From Monosporascus cannonballus (lineage: Eukaryota; Ascomycota; Sordariomycetes; Xylariales), in contig QJNS01000261.1 of NCBI GenBank assembly GCA_004154925.1, positions 3,167 through 67,166 of the forward strand: DNA of 64,000 nt, given 5' to 3'. The notes under the pieces are model-generated. The model did not search any database, was not told where the DNA came from, and was given only the letters and a program-made list of their open reading frames with translations. This document shows, piece by piece, positions 12,171 through 23,556 of the stretch (its first letter is position 1; each line of letters opens with the position of its first letter). A program made the position numbers and the translations under genes.

Positions 12171-15100
12171 CCGTCAAGCTTCGACGCCTTCGGGAACGCC
12201 TCCTCGCATTTGTCACAACGACGAACGGCGGAGGCGGCATTCTCGAGGAATCGCTGATAGGCGGAGGTCTTTCCCTCCGGGGGATGCTTCTTGCAGATGT
12301 GTGAGGCCACATCCTTGGCCGCGTTCTTTATTTCCCGGCATTTTCCGCCGTTGCACAGGAACTTAGCTCTGGTTGGGGTGAAAGGAAGGGTATTGGTGAT
12401 AGGAAAGATATAGATACACTTGTGGGGGCCTCGCACTTGTCGCAGCGAGGGACTGCGGCAGCAAGAATCTCCAGGAGCGCTAGTACGCCGACGTCTGGCC
12501 CCCGGAGGGTGCGTGTTGGTGATAAGAAAAGTCGAAGCGACGTCCTCGTCGCGTTCTTAATCTCGCGGCATTTTCCGCCATTGCATAAGAACTTCGTCCC
12601 GTTTCAGGTCAGGACGCCACCCTTGGCGCTGGCATTCGGCCGCGGTGAGCGGACGGGGAGATGGCTTTTCCCCTATCTTGGGTGAGAGGAAAGAAATTGT
12701 TGATAGGAGGGGGTGCTTCTTGCACAAATGCCAAGGCGCGTCCTTAGCTGTGTTCTTAATTTCTCGGCATTTTCCGCCGTTACACAAGAACCTCGCCCCG
12801 TTTGGGTGAGGACGCCATTCTTGGCTCTTGTCTCCACCGCGGTGAGCGGACGTGGTGCCAGCTTGGGCCGGGCAATAGGCCATGCCCAGGCCACCGCAAA
12901 AGACCCCAAACCCGATTTGGTTCGTTTGATAGGATGACACGTGATACGCCGGTTATAGTTCGCATTTGAACAGCTACCGAAATGCTTTGGTAGTTGTTCG
13001 GGTGCGAACTACTGCTGTAGGAGAGACATACAATTCTCACAATAGTCCTCTCCCTATGAGCTTGTCCCGCCCTGAAGGATTCAGCGTTCCGTCCTATATA
13101 ACAGTAGAAGCAACTCTCCATAAGCACCTGTCCACCCGTGAAGAAAGCGGCCGATGCGAGAGACCGGGTATTGTTGATAGGAAGCTGCCAATGTAGTTAT
13201 TAGCGGAACGGAAGGAAAACGCTGATAAGGGCATCGCACTAGAGTCGACGAGTTTGCTCGGCTCCCAGCTCATCATCGGATTCTGGACGAAGCGGGCGTC
13301 GCCTCCGCAAGTGGAGGTATCACTATTGGTGCCTATGTAGGATGGGCGCACGGGCACCAACGGCCACGATGTCGTGCGGTGTAGCTACTTCGAGCGAACC
13401 TTGTCCTACGCGGAGGATTATTTTGACGAATCGGAACCCAGGTTGGGGGGGTGGAAGGAGGAGGATTGTTGATAGGATGAGTATGGTTAATAGGATAGCC
13501 GGCTTGAGAAAACTCGATCGGATACTGCTATCCGCTGGTATTGTAGCCCATTCCTTTATCTGCTTGACGACGGAGACATACTCGACTCTCACTTTCGTAT
13601 CCGTGCCATATTCCATGGCAAATATCCATGCCAGATTCCTTGGCAAGATTGGATTTCTCCGCTTACAACCCCATGAGGCAGATGGAGGGCGCGAAACCTT
13701 TGCCGTCTTGAACCCCTTGACCCAGAAGCTGAATTTTGGAGACGCGCGCAGCTTCGGTATCATCTCCTTGCCGCAGTGGCACAGCTCGCACGTGGCCCAC
13801 GACGTCGAGGGAGGGGATGTAGGCCCAGTGAGAGGTGTGGCGGAAGAACGCCGCCCTTTTTATAGCCTTGTTGTGAGTTATGCTGGACTTCTATACGCTA
13901 GAGGAGACGGGGTAAAAGGAAAGAAGCAGAAAAAGAGAACGAGCCAGGAGAGTGTTAGCACGCTAACGAATTGTTGGCGGTGGGGAAGTAGTGGTAGCTG
14001 TAGCGGCCGTAGCGCACGGAACCTGGAAGGGATCGCTGGCGGGAGAGAAGTGGGTTGGCGCGGCCGGGGGGCGGGGCCCAGCCGTACCGCCTGCACGAAC
14101 GACATCATATGCCAGTGCTGCGTGTCCAGCTCGACGGCCGTGAGAGGCGCCGTGGGTTTCTTCACCGTTCGACCGCGGAGGTTAGCGTCTGTCTGCACTT
14201 CGAGCGGGAAAGGGGGGTTCCTACGGTGGCCAAGAGTGGATCGCGCTCGCCTTGTCGCCCCAAGTTACTGGCACCTTGGCCGAGTAGGCCAGCCAAAAGG
14301 GGTGCGGTACTTCTTGATGAAGTCCGCCCATTTCGACGAAAGCGATGCTCCATCTTGGAGGACTCGGCCCAAAGTGGAGGGGTGGTGATAGGAAAAGGTT
14401 GTTGATAGGAAAAGTAATGTCGACAGATGTGGTCAGTAAACGGGTGGGTCGCCCAATGCTGTTCGCTAGATCGAGCGGCGTTCCCTTGGGGGACTGGAGA
14501 CAGACGACCCAAACATCCAGTGGCGGTCTTCACTAGCTGGCGAAGTGAGGACTCATGACATGAATATTCAGCAGCGTCCACCTGCTTGCGGAATGGATGC
14601 TCGCGGCGAGGATATCGGCCAGAGTGACGCGGTACTTGTCTAACTCCTTCTGCAGTTCTTGTGGAGCTTCCTGGCTTCGCCTCTGCCCTGGAGGCCGTGA
14701 TCTCTGCGGCAATGGGCCAGCATGAGATGCTTCTTTCTCATTAAGAAGCCGCAGTCCACGGTGGTACCGTTATTGTTTGGACTGTCTCTCGGCACATGAT
14801 GACTTGGGGCCATGAGGTTTGATCGGCTGCGTACTTTGAGTTGGGACGATGCATCTTGCGATGCGAGCCGATGTGGGCGGACGTCGGTTCGCACCACAAA
14901 GTCCATCAGCCGAACTCGAAGGGGGGGGACAGGAAAAATATTTGTTGATAGGAAAAATTGACGATTATGATTCGGTGGTCTCGGTCCCGCTTGCTTTCCT
15001 TTCCCTTGGTAGTGGGCGCAGCTGCGCCAGACAGCTAATGAAACCTCTGTCAGCCTGCCATGCTGGGGCATAGTAGTACATAGGTTAAAAGGGCTCTCTT

Positions 15101-15602
15101 ACCTAATGGCTGGCCTCGGGCACAGGGGGGCGCGGCTTCGGCGGCCGCCGCCCTCTTGGTACCTTTCATCATAGAACAACACCTGAAGAACTCGTGAGCA
15201 CAGCACACTATTGGGTGTATTCGGTGCCACACTCACAAGTTCTCTCGACGGACTTGGTTGGTAGGAAAAGTTGGCCGACAGGTGTGATTTGGTTGAAAGG
15301 AGGGGTCCGGTTCACCAGCGACCGGACGATCCAGGCCAGCCTTCTGACCCATGAATCACACGGCACATGGACCCCAGTGGGTTCATGATATGGCCTTGGG
15401 CGAAAACCTTGGTGTAGATATAGGTCCCCTCATAATCTACCATGAGTGGGTTGTCCTTGAACTTCCGAATTGAGAACTGAAGCATGGTCATTTACTCCTC
15501 ACGCTGAAGTCGGAAATGCATCTCCAAGAACGTGTTCTTGTCGCTCCAGGGAGTTTCAACCCGGACATACACCAGTTTGATAGGAGGGGTCTGGGTGACA
15601 GG
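12145..15602 (-). repeat. Recurrent TTTTCCTATCAACA box (plus strand GTTGATAGGAAAA), 10+ sites
   Basis: Near-identical boxes occur at about 12147, 12393, 12510, 12697, 12926, 13170, 13467/13486, 14384/14401, 14942, 15250/15295 and 15575/15591. Many are double: the second box reads TCCTRTCACCCC on the minus strand and lies 10-25 nt from the first. On the minus strand each is followed by a C/T-rich tract. They fall between remnants of coding sequence. Confidence 0.65.
12175..12870 (-). repeat. Three degenerate tandem units encoding a Cys/His module (decayed zinc-finger-like coding)
   Basis: On the minus strand the peptide FLCNGGKCREIKN recurs three times, at about 12,797-12,750, 12,597-12,551 and 12,362-12,321. 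Unit spacing is about 200-230 bp. It is followed by KDxxxHxCKKHP and, in the leftmost unit, by RRCDKCEEAFPKASKLDGHI (C-x2-C ... H). Two units are preceded by PLTAxE. Frames shift between units, so no continuous protein results. This looks like a decayed gene with repeated Cys/His modules. I do not recognise the parent family; the zinc-binding idea rests only on the C/H spacing. Confidence 0.55.
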
Positions 15603-15841
15603 AGTCTAGGTGCGAGAAAGGGGACAGTTTGGGGACAGTAACTTGAAGTTTTTGTCGGTGTCGAGCCACCCGGGCCCTGATAGGCAAACCTCATGGTAGA
15701 CCTGTCCTTCGCGTCCGAGAAGTCAGTTCCGTCACGAGTGAAGCGTGGCGTCACGATCCGTCTCCTGTAGACAAGCTGGACTTGAAATATGGAGCGAACG
15801 TGGTGACGGTACGCTAAATCCCCCCTCCGACAAGATGCCAC
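13323..15841 (-). pseudogene. Decayed coding region of unknown family
   Basis: Protein-like stretches occur on the minus strand in changing frames. One is at 13,763-13,500 (SCELCHCGKEMIPKL... then WATIPADSS). One is at about 14,340-14,060 (WADFIKKYRTPFGWPTR ... APLTAVELDTQHWHMM), and one at about 15,840-15,290 (TRDGTDFSDAKDRSTMRFAY, QFSIRKFKDNPLMVDYEGTY, VFAQGHIMNPLGSMCRVIHG). Stops and frame changes separate them, and each break coincides roughly with a GTTGATAGGA-type box. The PLTAxE motif links this part to the tandem units at 12.2-12.9 kb, so the whole 12-15.8 kb block may derive from one gene or gene family. No function is assigned. Confidence 0.35.
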
Positions 15842-16538
15842 CTTGTTCGACTAATCGTGAGCTCAAGCGGAGTGAGATTGGTGGTTTCGAGTCTTGTCCT
15901 AGTGGCGCTCCAATAATTTGCATGCCACCCTTCCATGGGTTCCTCTGCTGAAACGCGATTTGGGTTTGTATCCTTCTTGCATCGTAGACTAGGTTATCGG
16001 GAGTAGAACGGGATATGGCAACTGCAAGCTGTCAAGGCGTTGCTGTCATTTTGAATCCGTGTGTCCCCCAAGACGAAGAGTATCCTGTTGGCAGTAGGGC
16101 GTTCAATACCTTGTTCATGATCGGTACTCCCCCGGGATCATTATTTCTCTCCATAGCGAATGTTGACGCTGGTTGGTAAGGCGGGAGGAGAGGGACGGCC
16201 AGACAGGCGCGTCCAAAGAAGCAGGAAGTTTGTACAATCATGCTGGGCGTCCCATCCTGCTGCCGCCAGAAGATGGGCATGATCGTCACTCTCTGGTGGG
16301 ATGAATGCCTTTCTTGTCTAGTAAGAACTGAGACTTTTCTTGTTGCTGAGGCGATGAAGGATTGTAAAAGAACAGCGCACGGCGGCCCTGCGCTGTCTTT
16401 TCCCATTGAGTAAGAAGCTGGATCGCCGACTCTCTTGGATCAGCAATATCGGGCGGTGTGGCTGGCGGCTCGTGTAAAGCATCTGTTACAGTCAAGAAGT
16501 GGACATAGAAGGGCTCCAGTGGATAACTGGGTTGGTGC
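15842..16538. other. Intergenic, no supported gene
   Basis: Short open frames only; nothing recognisable on either strand. Confidence 0.35.
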
Positions 16539-16742
16539 CAGGGAAAATGGTAAAGTACGGAGTGAGAGGCAGAAGAAGCAGCCCAGCAGGTGGTTCGTAG
16601 TATGGGTAGTGAATAGATGACCATTAATGCCTGCCCTTTTCTAACTACTCGGGGGCGAAGCCCCCCTATATATACACAAACTGGAGCCAAACTGGTGGGT
16701 CTCTGGGCCCCGGAAAGGGGGCCGCACCTTGGCACCTGACAG
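16539..16742 (+). repeat. Dispersed 204-bp repeat, copy 2
   Basis: Direct repeat of 6915-7118 (same length and orientation, mostly transition differences), 9.6 kb away. This copy keeps G where copy 1 has A, so it is nearer the unmutated state. It holds the same GGGGGCGAAGCCCCC hairpin and TATATATA box. Confidence 0.8.
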
Positions 16743-17036
16743 TTGGGATCGGCTTCGGGTGTCGATCGCTCGAACCAGTGATTGCTGCAGATGAAAAAAA
16801 TGTTCAGCGAAACATCTCACATCAAACATATGGCTGACAACTTACCAAATCATGGACCGGGGCATGAGTCATGTCACACGCCAGAGTGAACGTAGTGAAA
16901 CTCCGGCCGGCAGCGGAAGAAAGCGGGTTTATAATAATGAGGACCTCGGGATGAGGAACTACCGGTATTTTTTTCCCCTAGGCCACCAAGCACCCATTCC
17001 AAAGTATGCGCAGGCTAATTGTTTCCATGGCTTGTG

Positions 17037-17147
17037 TCACAGTTAGGCTGATCGCGACAAAAGGTTGCATAGAGTGTGGGAAGTAATAATTGTCTGACTA
17101 GAATTGAGCTCCAAGGAGCGGTAGCTAGGAAGCTCTCTATATACTGT
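17037..17147 (+). repeat. Inverted repeat X, left copy
   Basis: About 110 bp, from CACAGTTA(G/A)GCTGATCG to AAGCTCTCTATATAC(T/C)GTG, reappear as the reverse complement at 20462-20575. Homology ends abruptly on both sides. The pair brackets the broken rhodopsin-like gene. Coding was not recognised. Confidence 0.7.
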
Positions 17148-17648
17148 GGGCGCGCCGGAATAAGGTTCTTCCGAGGTGCTAGAAGCTTGATAACTAACAT
17201 AGATACCCCTATTCCACGGCAGCAAGTAATCTGATCCTCTTCTTTTAATGACCTCAACCCCTGAATATAGTGAATACAGTTAAAGCTAACAAGTAACTCG
17301 CCCTAAAAGTCCTGAGAATGCTGTAAAAGGTTAAAGAGACATGACATCGCCCACACAGCCTTTCTTACCTACCCTAGCTCTGTCACATATGAACGAGCCT
17401 ACGTCATTCTCTACACGGTTGTGCAAGCCCGAGTCGCCACTGACCCCTCCGTCAAACCCCCCCTAATATCCCACAGAATTATAGGCACCTTACAGCATAG
17501 CCGACAGCTTCTAAACCATCCTACGTTGAAACTACGGTCCGGCTGTTTTGGACAGGATATATATAGGTATATTCACATCTGCCAATGTGCTAACTACCGC
17601 TTGCCCAGACTCCGTTCACATTACAAGATCAAGCTGGTGTTTAATAGC

Positions 17649-17695
17649 TATGAGACGCTGATGTCACATGCTGGAGTATATGGCTATTGAACAGA
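17649..17695 (-). repeat. Fragment of the copia LTR family
   Basis: The first about 45 bp (TATGAGACGCTGATGTCACA...) match the TATGAGACC end of the solo LTR at 20692 and of the copia LTR at 45167, with transition differences. The rest of the LTR could not be followed, so this is a truncated or strongly decayed copy. Confidence 0.45.
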
Positions 17696-18220
17696 TTGGC
17701 CAGATTCACTGACCGGAAGGACCAAAACTTCATGGGGTTGAAGTCGTGATACATCCCTATATACTAGCTGAATAGTGGATCGCTCAGAGACTTTCGGACC
17801 TTGACAGTGTGCTGTCCCTTGGCGTTGCAACGCACTATAGAACCTTTTCCAGTATTACCCCGAGTGTATTTAAACTATGGCTGAGAAACATATGATTGAT
17901 AATCCGGTCTTATGTGTGCGTAAGAACATATACTTATCTTGGGACCCTAGCTGAATAAGCTATTTAACTACGGAAAGGCCATATATCCTTAAGTACCCAA
18001 TCACCCCTTTTAGTAGATTAACACTAATGCAACCCAAGCGTTATACAATATGATGCTGGTAACCCCCAGGCCCTGACAATGATTTTGCGCATCCCCCTTT
18101 TTGGAAGTCGCATCTTCAGTCAATGCAGACCCAGACAGAATCTAGTGAAAATATGTGACTCCTTTCCTATGCTGAGCTTTGTCGCATGTTTGTTGGATTG
18201 ATCATCTCCCTCCTCCAGTT

Positions 18221-19648
18221 TCATTTCCAGCTGTAACCGGATGAGGACATATCCCCGTCGCCATCGCTGTACGAAACCACAACCGACTGAGCACAAACTA
18301 TGGCATTTTGTTGATTGTCATTAGCCTTCGTCGCGATGGTTTCTTGGCTCTCATTCTGGACAGTCTGGGCTAGCGTATCCAAATGATGAGGATGTTTTCT
18401 GTCCTTTCGTCGGTTGGAGCCCAATTCGAAGTTCGACGAGGGACCACCGCTTCGTTCGAAATTTTGCCTCTGGTAGCCCTGGCCTTTTGACATCGATGAA
18501 AAGACCTGTCGTCCCAGGAACTTGTCGGCCAACGGTCAGAGGACGGGAATGCACGCTGCGGATATAATGGTGCTGCCTTCGACACTGTATCCGCCGTCAG
18601 AGCCTTGTGCTAGCATCCTTCACAGGTCCAGGAAATGCACTCACCAAGTCCATACAGTGAGGCCGGCCGTCTCATCTAAGAAGAATCAGAATACGGATCA
18701 TGGGATCTGATATTCGAGATACAACTTACACGTAGGATCTTTGCTCGCTAGCGAAGGTATACGCGTTGTTTTGTAGATTGCAGTAATGCAAGCGCTGTCT
18801 CTGGTTTAAGCAGGGGCCAGTCTGAAAAGAGAGGTATCAGAACACCTACACAGCGCCCAGACCGATGGAAGCGCTTAATGCCAGCTTTTTTTTTTTTGAT
18901 GCTCAGTTGCAGTCCAAATAGCACGATCGCCGGATATATAGCGAGGTACAAGTCAACGAAAGCAGAATATGCTGTTTCAATGGTTAGGTCGATCATCATC
19001 ACGGCTGGTGCTTTGATCGGAAAGGGAAGCCTACCTCCAGCGAAGATTGAGTAGCGAACCAGTATATATGATCAATACAGGTCTTTTCGGCAATGGAAAA
19101 GTCCCATTGGGATCTGGAGGGAGTGCATTGCCCGAAGAGAATTGCGATGCAGCCCATCAGAACCAAAATACAAGAACCTGACAAAAACCAGAGAAAATTG
19201 CGGTGTGTCCTGGATGGGATCAAAAGCCTTACAAGGAGCGCCACAACAGCCAGTTTAGGAATAGAGAATGATAGGACGCCCGGGATGAATCCCACCATCG
19301 TCCAAAGAACCGCACCCGAGATCTGGTCGTCTGTCAGAGTCGCTAGATGCTGACCGGTTCCGGAATAAACTGACACGATGGTGCAAGCAATCGTGAGCCA
19401 GGCGCAGATCTGTGTTATACGAATGATCAGCTTGAGTCATTAAACAACTTTCAGGTCTCTCAACTCACTGCAGCGAATGAAATCAAGTAGTCATTGAGGT
19501 GCAACTTGCCTCTCATCCTGAAACCAACATACAGCCGCGCAAGACCCATGACAGTACTGATCCCAACGACCGCAGTGGTACTAGCTACTACTGATGTGCC
19601 CTTGTTCTGAGAAGCTATATCGGGAGGTAGTTCACCGGATGAGCTCAT
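18221..19648 (-). pseudogene. Broken PTH11/rhodopsin-domain integral membrane protein gene
   Basis: Six exons can be followed on the minus strand: 19648-19469, 19409-19035, 18971-18850, 18794-18730, 18675-18645 and 18584-18221. The five introns are 54-63 bp. Encoded landmarks are the N-terminal first helix, ICAWLTIACTIVSVYSG, the loop with CTPSRSQWDF, IFAGAYSAFVDLYLAIYPA, KLALSASIGLGAV, CVEGSTIISAACIPVL and PLADKFLGRQ. The tail SNFELGSNRRKDRKH is Ser/Gln-rich, as in this family of fungal seven-helix proteins. Three lesions break it: a frameshift between YWF and YSIFAG (near 19050), a 12-base A run near 18887-18898 where 11 would keep frame, and a TGA stop at 18536-18538 just before PLADKF. 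Family members are plasma-membrane proteins, some with receptor-like roles in surface sensing. All splice sites look intact, so decay is recent. Confidence 0.8.
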
Positions 19649-20461
19649 AATGCACTGCTTCAATAGACGTTGCTGGGAACCGCACGTATAAAGATTTTGA
19701 GGTTATGAAGCTGATAGGGAAATATGGAAAGTTTGAAATGGCGTGAATCAGGAGGGGAGTACAACTTGAAATATCCCCAATGGAAGAGTCTTCCTGGATA
19801 AATATACTCAATGCTAATGAGCAGCCAAGATATCATTTCGTTTGAACTAACTACAATTAAGTTATGGCGATCGTACACTAACCGGAAAGAAACAGGAAAA
19901 AAGGTCACATTCAGGGGAATAGTGGGAACTTAAAATAGTCGATCATTAGCTTTCACCGATTTTGTCCAGTTAACACGGTAGAGTATATCAATGAGGTACA
20001 GGCACACGCCATGAGCATCGCGTGTTCTCATTATGCGGCGCATCGGTTTCAAAACCAAGTCCTCATTTCAGTCTAACCCTTCGTGGGAAAGCTGATGCAA
20101 ATGAAAAGACTGGGGTATTTTTGCGGGACTGTAAGTATGAACAGGGATATTATTCACTGGCACCAACAAGTAACAAGGGGAAACCGTCAATAACGGCAAA
20201 TAAGGAGCTAAGGAGAAGGGATTGGTCCGCGTGGGTGAGACGCAACTCCCCATAGCCAGTCCCCGGCCGAAATAATCTTTTGCTTCCTAGATACCAATCC
20301 TCAAATTTTCTACCTCCCGGCGCCTCTTCATTCAATCTTGTCTCTTTGTGAGCTGTCCAACCGTGTTGATTTGGGAACTGGCGGATAAGAAAAGCTCAAG
20401 GATGACCTCTCCAAGCAACAACAGTATGCATGTTCCAGATATGGCTACTGCGTTAACACGG
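19649..20461. other. 5' flank of the broken membrane-protein gene
   Basis: No gene or RNA recognised. The region lies between the pseudogene start and the right inverted repeat X. Confidence 0.35.
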
Positions 20462-20575
20462 TATATAGAGAGCTTCCTAGCCACCGCTCCTCAGAGCTCA
20501 ATTCTAGTCAGACAATTATTACTTCTCACACTCTATGTTAACTTATCTTCCGATCAGCTTAACTGTGGCATGACC
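20462..20575 (-). repeat. Inverted repeat X, right copy
   Basis: Reverse complement of 17037-17147, with scattered substitutions and a few small gaps (for example in the spacer between GCTGATCG and ATAGAGTGTG). It lies 116 bp left of the solo copia LTR. Confidence 0.7.
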
Positions 20576-20691
20576 CCTATCCCGGCTGTCAACATCTGGA
20601 AAACCTCTGAAGCTAGGGACGGGCCTTGCGCATCAGCCACCTAGGGCGGGAGTAGTTCGGACGCTACGTTCCAATTCCGAGCCTAAGATCT

Positions 20692-20910
20692 TATGAGACC
20701 CTGACATCACACACTGAAGCATATAACTGAAAAAGGTGTTTTAACAGGTTGTATTTTCTCTCAGAAGGTCCTATGAGTAAGTGAGGGTAGCTAAGTATCT
20801 TTAAATACACAGAAAAACAGTGGTAGCCAAGAGATAAGGGTACCGGAATTGCCGAGGCAATTTCCACTAACCTGTTAGCTAGCTAAGCTATGGCATTGCT
20901 AGGTTCAACA
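20692..20910 (-). mobile_element. Solo LTR of the Ty1/copia family found at 45-64 kb
   Basis: The 219-bp unit begins TATGAGACC (a RIP-type change of TGT...) and ends GGTTCAACA. It is collinear over its length with the copia LTR that is split between 45167-45323 and 51997-52080. Shared blocks include CTGACATCACACAC, GAAGCATATAACTGAA, GGGTACCGG and GCTAGGTTCAACA. The flanks GATCT (20687-20691) and GATTT (20911-20915) match 4 of 5, consistent with a 5-bp target duplication plus one C->T change. No internal retroelement sequence adjoins it. Confidence 0.7.
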
Positions 20911-23556
20911 GATTTCTATGGTAAACCTCTGGAGAAATCTAGCATCTGACTAGGCGGCAAATTCGGTTGGTTTGGACTTCGTTACCCTCTTACTGGTACT
21001 TTGGGACAAAAGGACCGACGTTAAAAGAACTGGCCGTCCTGCCCAGGCCGACTTTGATTATCCCTGTCGAGAATACTGGACCGTATGCGTACGCGGCGCC
21101 TCCATGAGATACGTCGGCAAGCTAACGCGGTATACATAACTCTCAGGGGGACGGCCTCTAAGCTCTCACTTGGTTGAACAGAACCCGCAGACGATTTCTT
21201 TAAGCAACCTGAAGTAGTTCCCCGATAAGGCGGTTTGGTTAAGCCGCCGCATCGTAAACTTTGAGACAGACAACAATGGAAAATCCAGGACCCCAAGACG
21301 GATGCGCTGCAATGCTGCGGGATCGACGCTAGTAGGGCATCTAAGCTCTGGACAGCCTTCGAGAAGTAAGGGACGAGCCCTGCGCCTCCAGCTTAACTGA
21401 ATATCCTCAAAAACAACGCAAACTTCGAGCCCAAATTCCCCACCCCGAAGCTCGAGACCAGGAGTGGGGAGGTATGCCGGAGCTCCCTACCTCCGAAGTG
21501 GTGGAGTGGGAGGAGTTCGGATGATACGTCCGACAAATGTCTCTCTGGTAATAACGCCCATACCACAAGCCATGACGCCGGAGTCACACCTACCACTCGC
21601 TGATCGTCTAAGGGTTCTGACATATGACGAGCTCGTTGCAGTAAAAGCTTTAAAGGCGCTGCTAGAAGACGATGAGCATCGCATGCTGCTCGAAGATAAA
21701 ATCTGCCCGCACACCCTCCTGGCTGTACTCGTCTTTTTTATTCCTTTCCCTCGCCATGTCTTTTCCTTCTCACCATTTTATTTCCTCTCACCTGCTGCAC
21801 TGTCGACTGCAACTTCGTCAAATGTAGCTTAATCGATCCGGGGCGAATGGAGAGCGAGCACAAGACTCTTCCCCCTGGGTAACTCGCATCATCAGACTTT
21901 TTCCATCCCGACCCTGCCCTGGTACTGGGGTCTGGATAACCGGCCCCGCAAGCGACCGCACACATACGGGTGTGTTGGTACAGATCCAAGACCTGGGCAA
22001 GGTCTACTCACTTCATATCAACAAACCGATTGTTCGGGACGGATGCTGCCGTATTCTGTAAAATACCCGTTACAGTAGGATTACAGGAGTTCGCCACTGT
22101 CTCTTATCTCATCCGTCAGGGGCCTCTATTTATATAGCGTGCACCTCCCCGCCGGGCTTTGGGACCCGGTAGTCTCCGGAGGACTCGCTCGCTCTCGCCT
22201 GAGCGCGCCCAGCACCTTCGCGGCTCGAACCACCCCTGCGTGCTGACGAGGGTGCGAAGGCCGGTCTGGCTCGTCTACCAGCTCCACGGGGAAAGCTGCG
22301 GGTAGGGCCGTGCATGCGTGCGTAATGCACCCATCCGCGTGCCAGAGCGCAACAGATACCCGATCCGGCTCGGAAGCCCTTGACGTACCCCGGGGGTGAT
22401 GTCGTGCCGGTCATGTACTCTTGAGTGACCGGCACGCATTAAGCCGTGTTCTGACCATCATCTTGGTTCGAGTCCTGTCGACAAGCGGGATCCCGGGTGG
22501 CGCCCGTTCGCGGCGGCTGCCACTCAAGGCTAACTGACCTCTACTGCCAACCAAACCGCAAGCGGCAAAGACGCTGCCAGCTCCGGGCAGAGCAAGGGCG
22601 ATTCCGTGTAACTTGCCCATCTACTAGTATGGATTTACGCAACCTATCCGACCATAAGCTCTGGAAGTCGCAGCTCGAGCAATTTTTTCTCTCGAATCTA
22701 TTCCGCTTGACGGACAAAGTACGACGGCTCGGCTATTTACACCATACACCATTACTTCAACAGCTCCAAAAAGCTGGTATGCCAGCAGCGGGACGAGCCG
22801 TTCCTAATTTTAGAGCATTCCCCGCAGCCGGTATGGTCCGAGTTCTTTGCCGTCCCCAAGCTCGACGGCCGGTAACGAGTCCGACTCGGCCCTGATGGCA
22901 AGCGGAAGCTGTAGGGGTGGTATGGCAGATGGTAGCTTTCATTCAGAACATGCCAAAGGCTTATAATTAGGTTGGAGCAGATAGTATGAGTGCACAAGTC
23001 CACCAATAGAAAGTGTGCATACAATAAAGGGTTTAGTCCTCACGATCAAGGTCTATCTTGCCGCCTTTGGAGCGGGTGGCGGTTACGCTTATACAGCCAA
23101 TCACAAGAGCTCGCAATATGGCGAGATAAGAGTGACTGACTTGGTTGCTTTCCTTGGACAATAGCCAAGATATTCAGTCTTATCAACATAGGAGGCAATG
23201 ACGTTAGAGTGAGGTGTTTCATTTAGATGAACCGGAATCCGCAGAGAATTTCCTAGGATGCTGGGAGGAATGCTGTCGTGATAAATCAGCGAATATGCAT
23301 TCTGCGCATCCGAAGTCGTACGGGCAAGGCATGGCTAATGCCGGACATCGACAGAATCCGCTGCAGAGTTTCGTGCGGGACCTAACGCGGGGAATCGCTA
23401 TTCGACTTCTAGTCTAGTCGGACTGTTAGCTGTAGCACTTATGGTACGTAGCTTCTTTTCGTCGAAAGTTGGCAAGACCTTGCTAGCAGCATCGACGCTG
23501 GATCCAAGCATGGCGGCAGAAGTGAGTGGAAGTAGAGCGATGTTGAACCAAGCCGG
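20911..23556. other. Gene-poor stretch with small repeats
   Basis: No gene could be supported. The stretch includes a GC-rich part (22,140-22,500). A block near 21,370-21,530 loosely resembles 20,615-20,670 (GGGACGRGCCYTGCGC, GGGAGNAGTTCGGA). Confidence 0.35.
22403..22436. repeat. Perfect 11-bp stem hairpin
   Basis: CGTGCCGGTCA and TGACCGGCACG are separated by 12 nt (22414-22425). No T run follows, and no gene end adjoins that would suggest a defined role. Confidence 0.7.

Noticed and set aside
13342..14388. Plus-strand open frame of 348 codons
   Set aside because: The opposite strand shows the protein-like stretches; this frame has no motif and overlaps the boxes.
21464..21832. Plus-strand frame with LADRLRVLTYDELVAVKALKALL
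   Set aside because: A short helical stretch only; no start context, no homologous pattern known to me.
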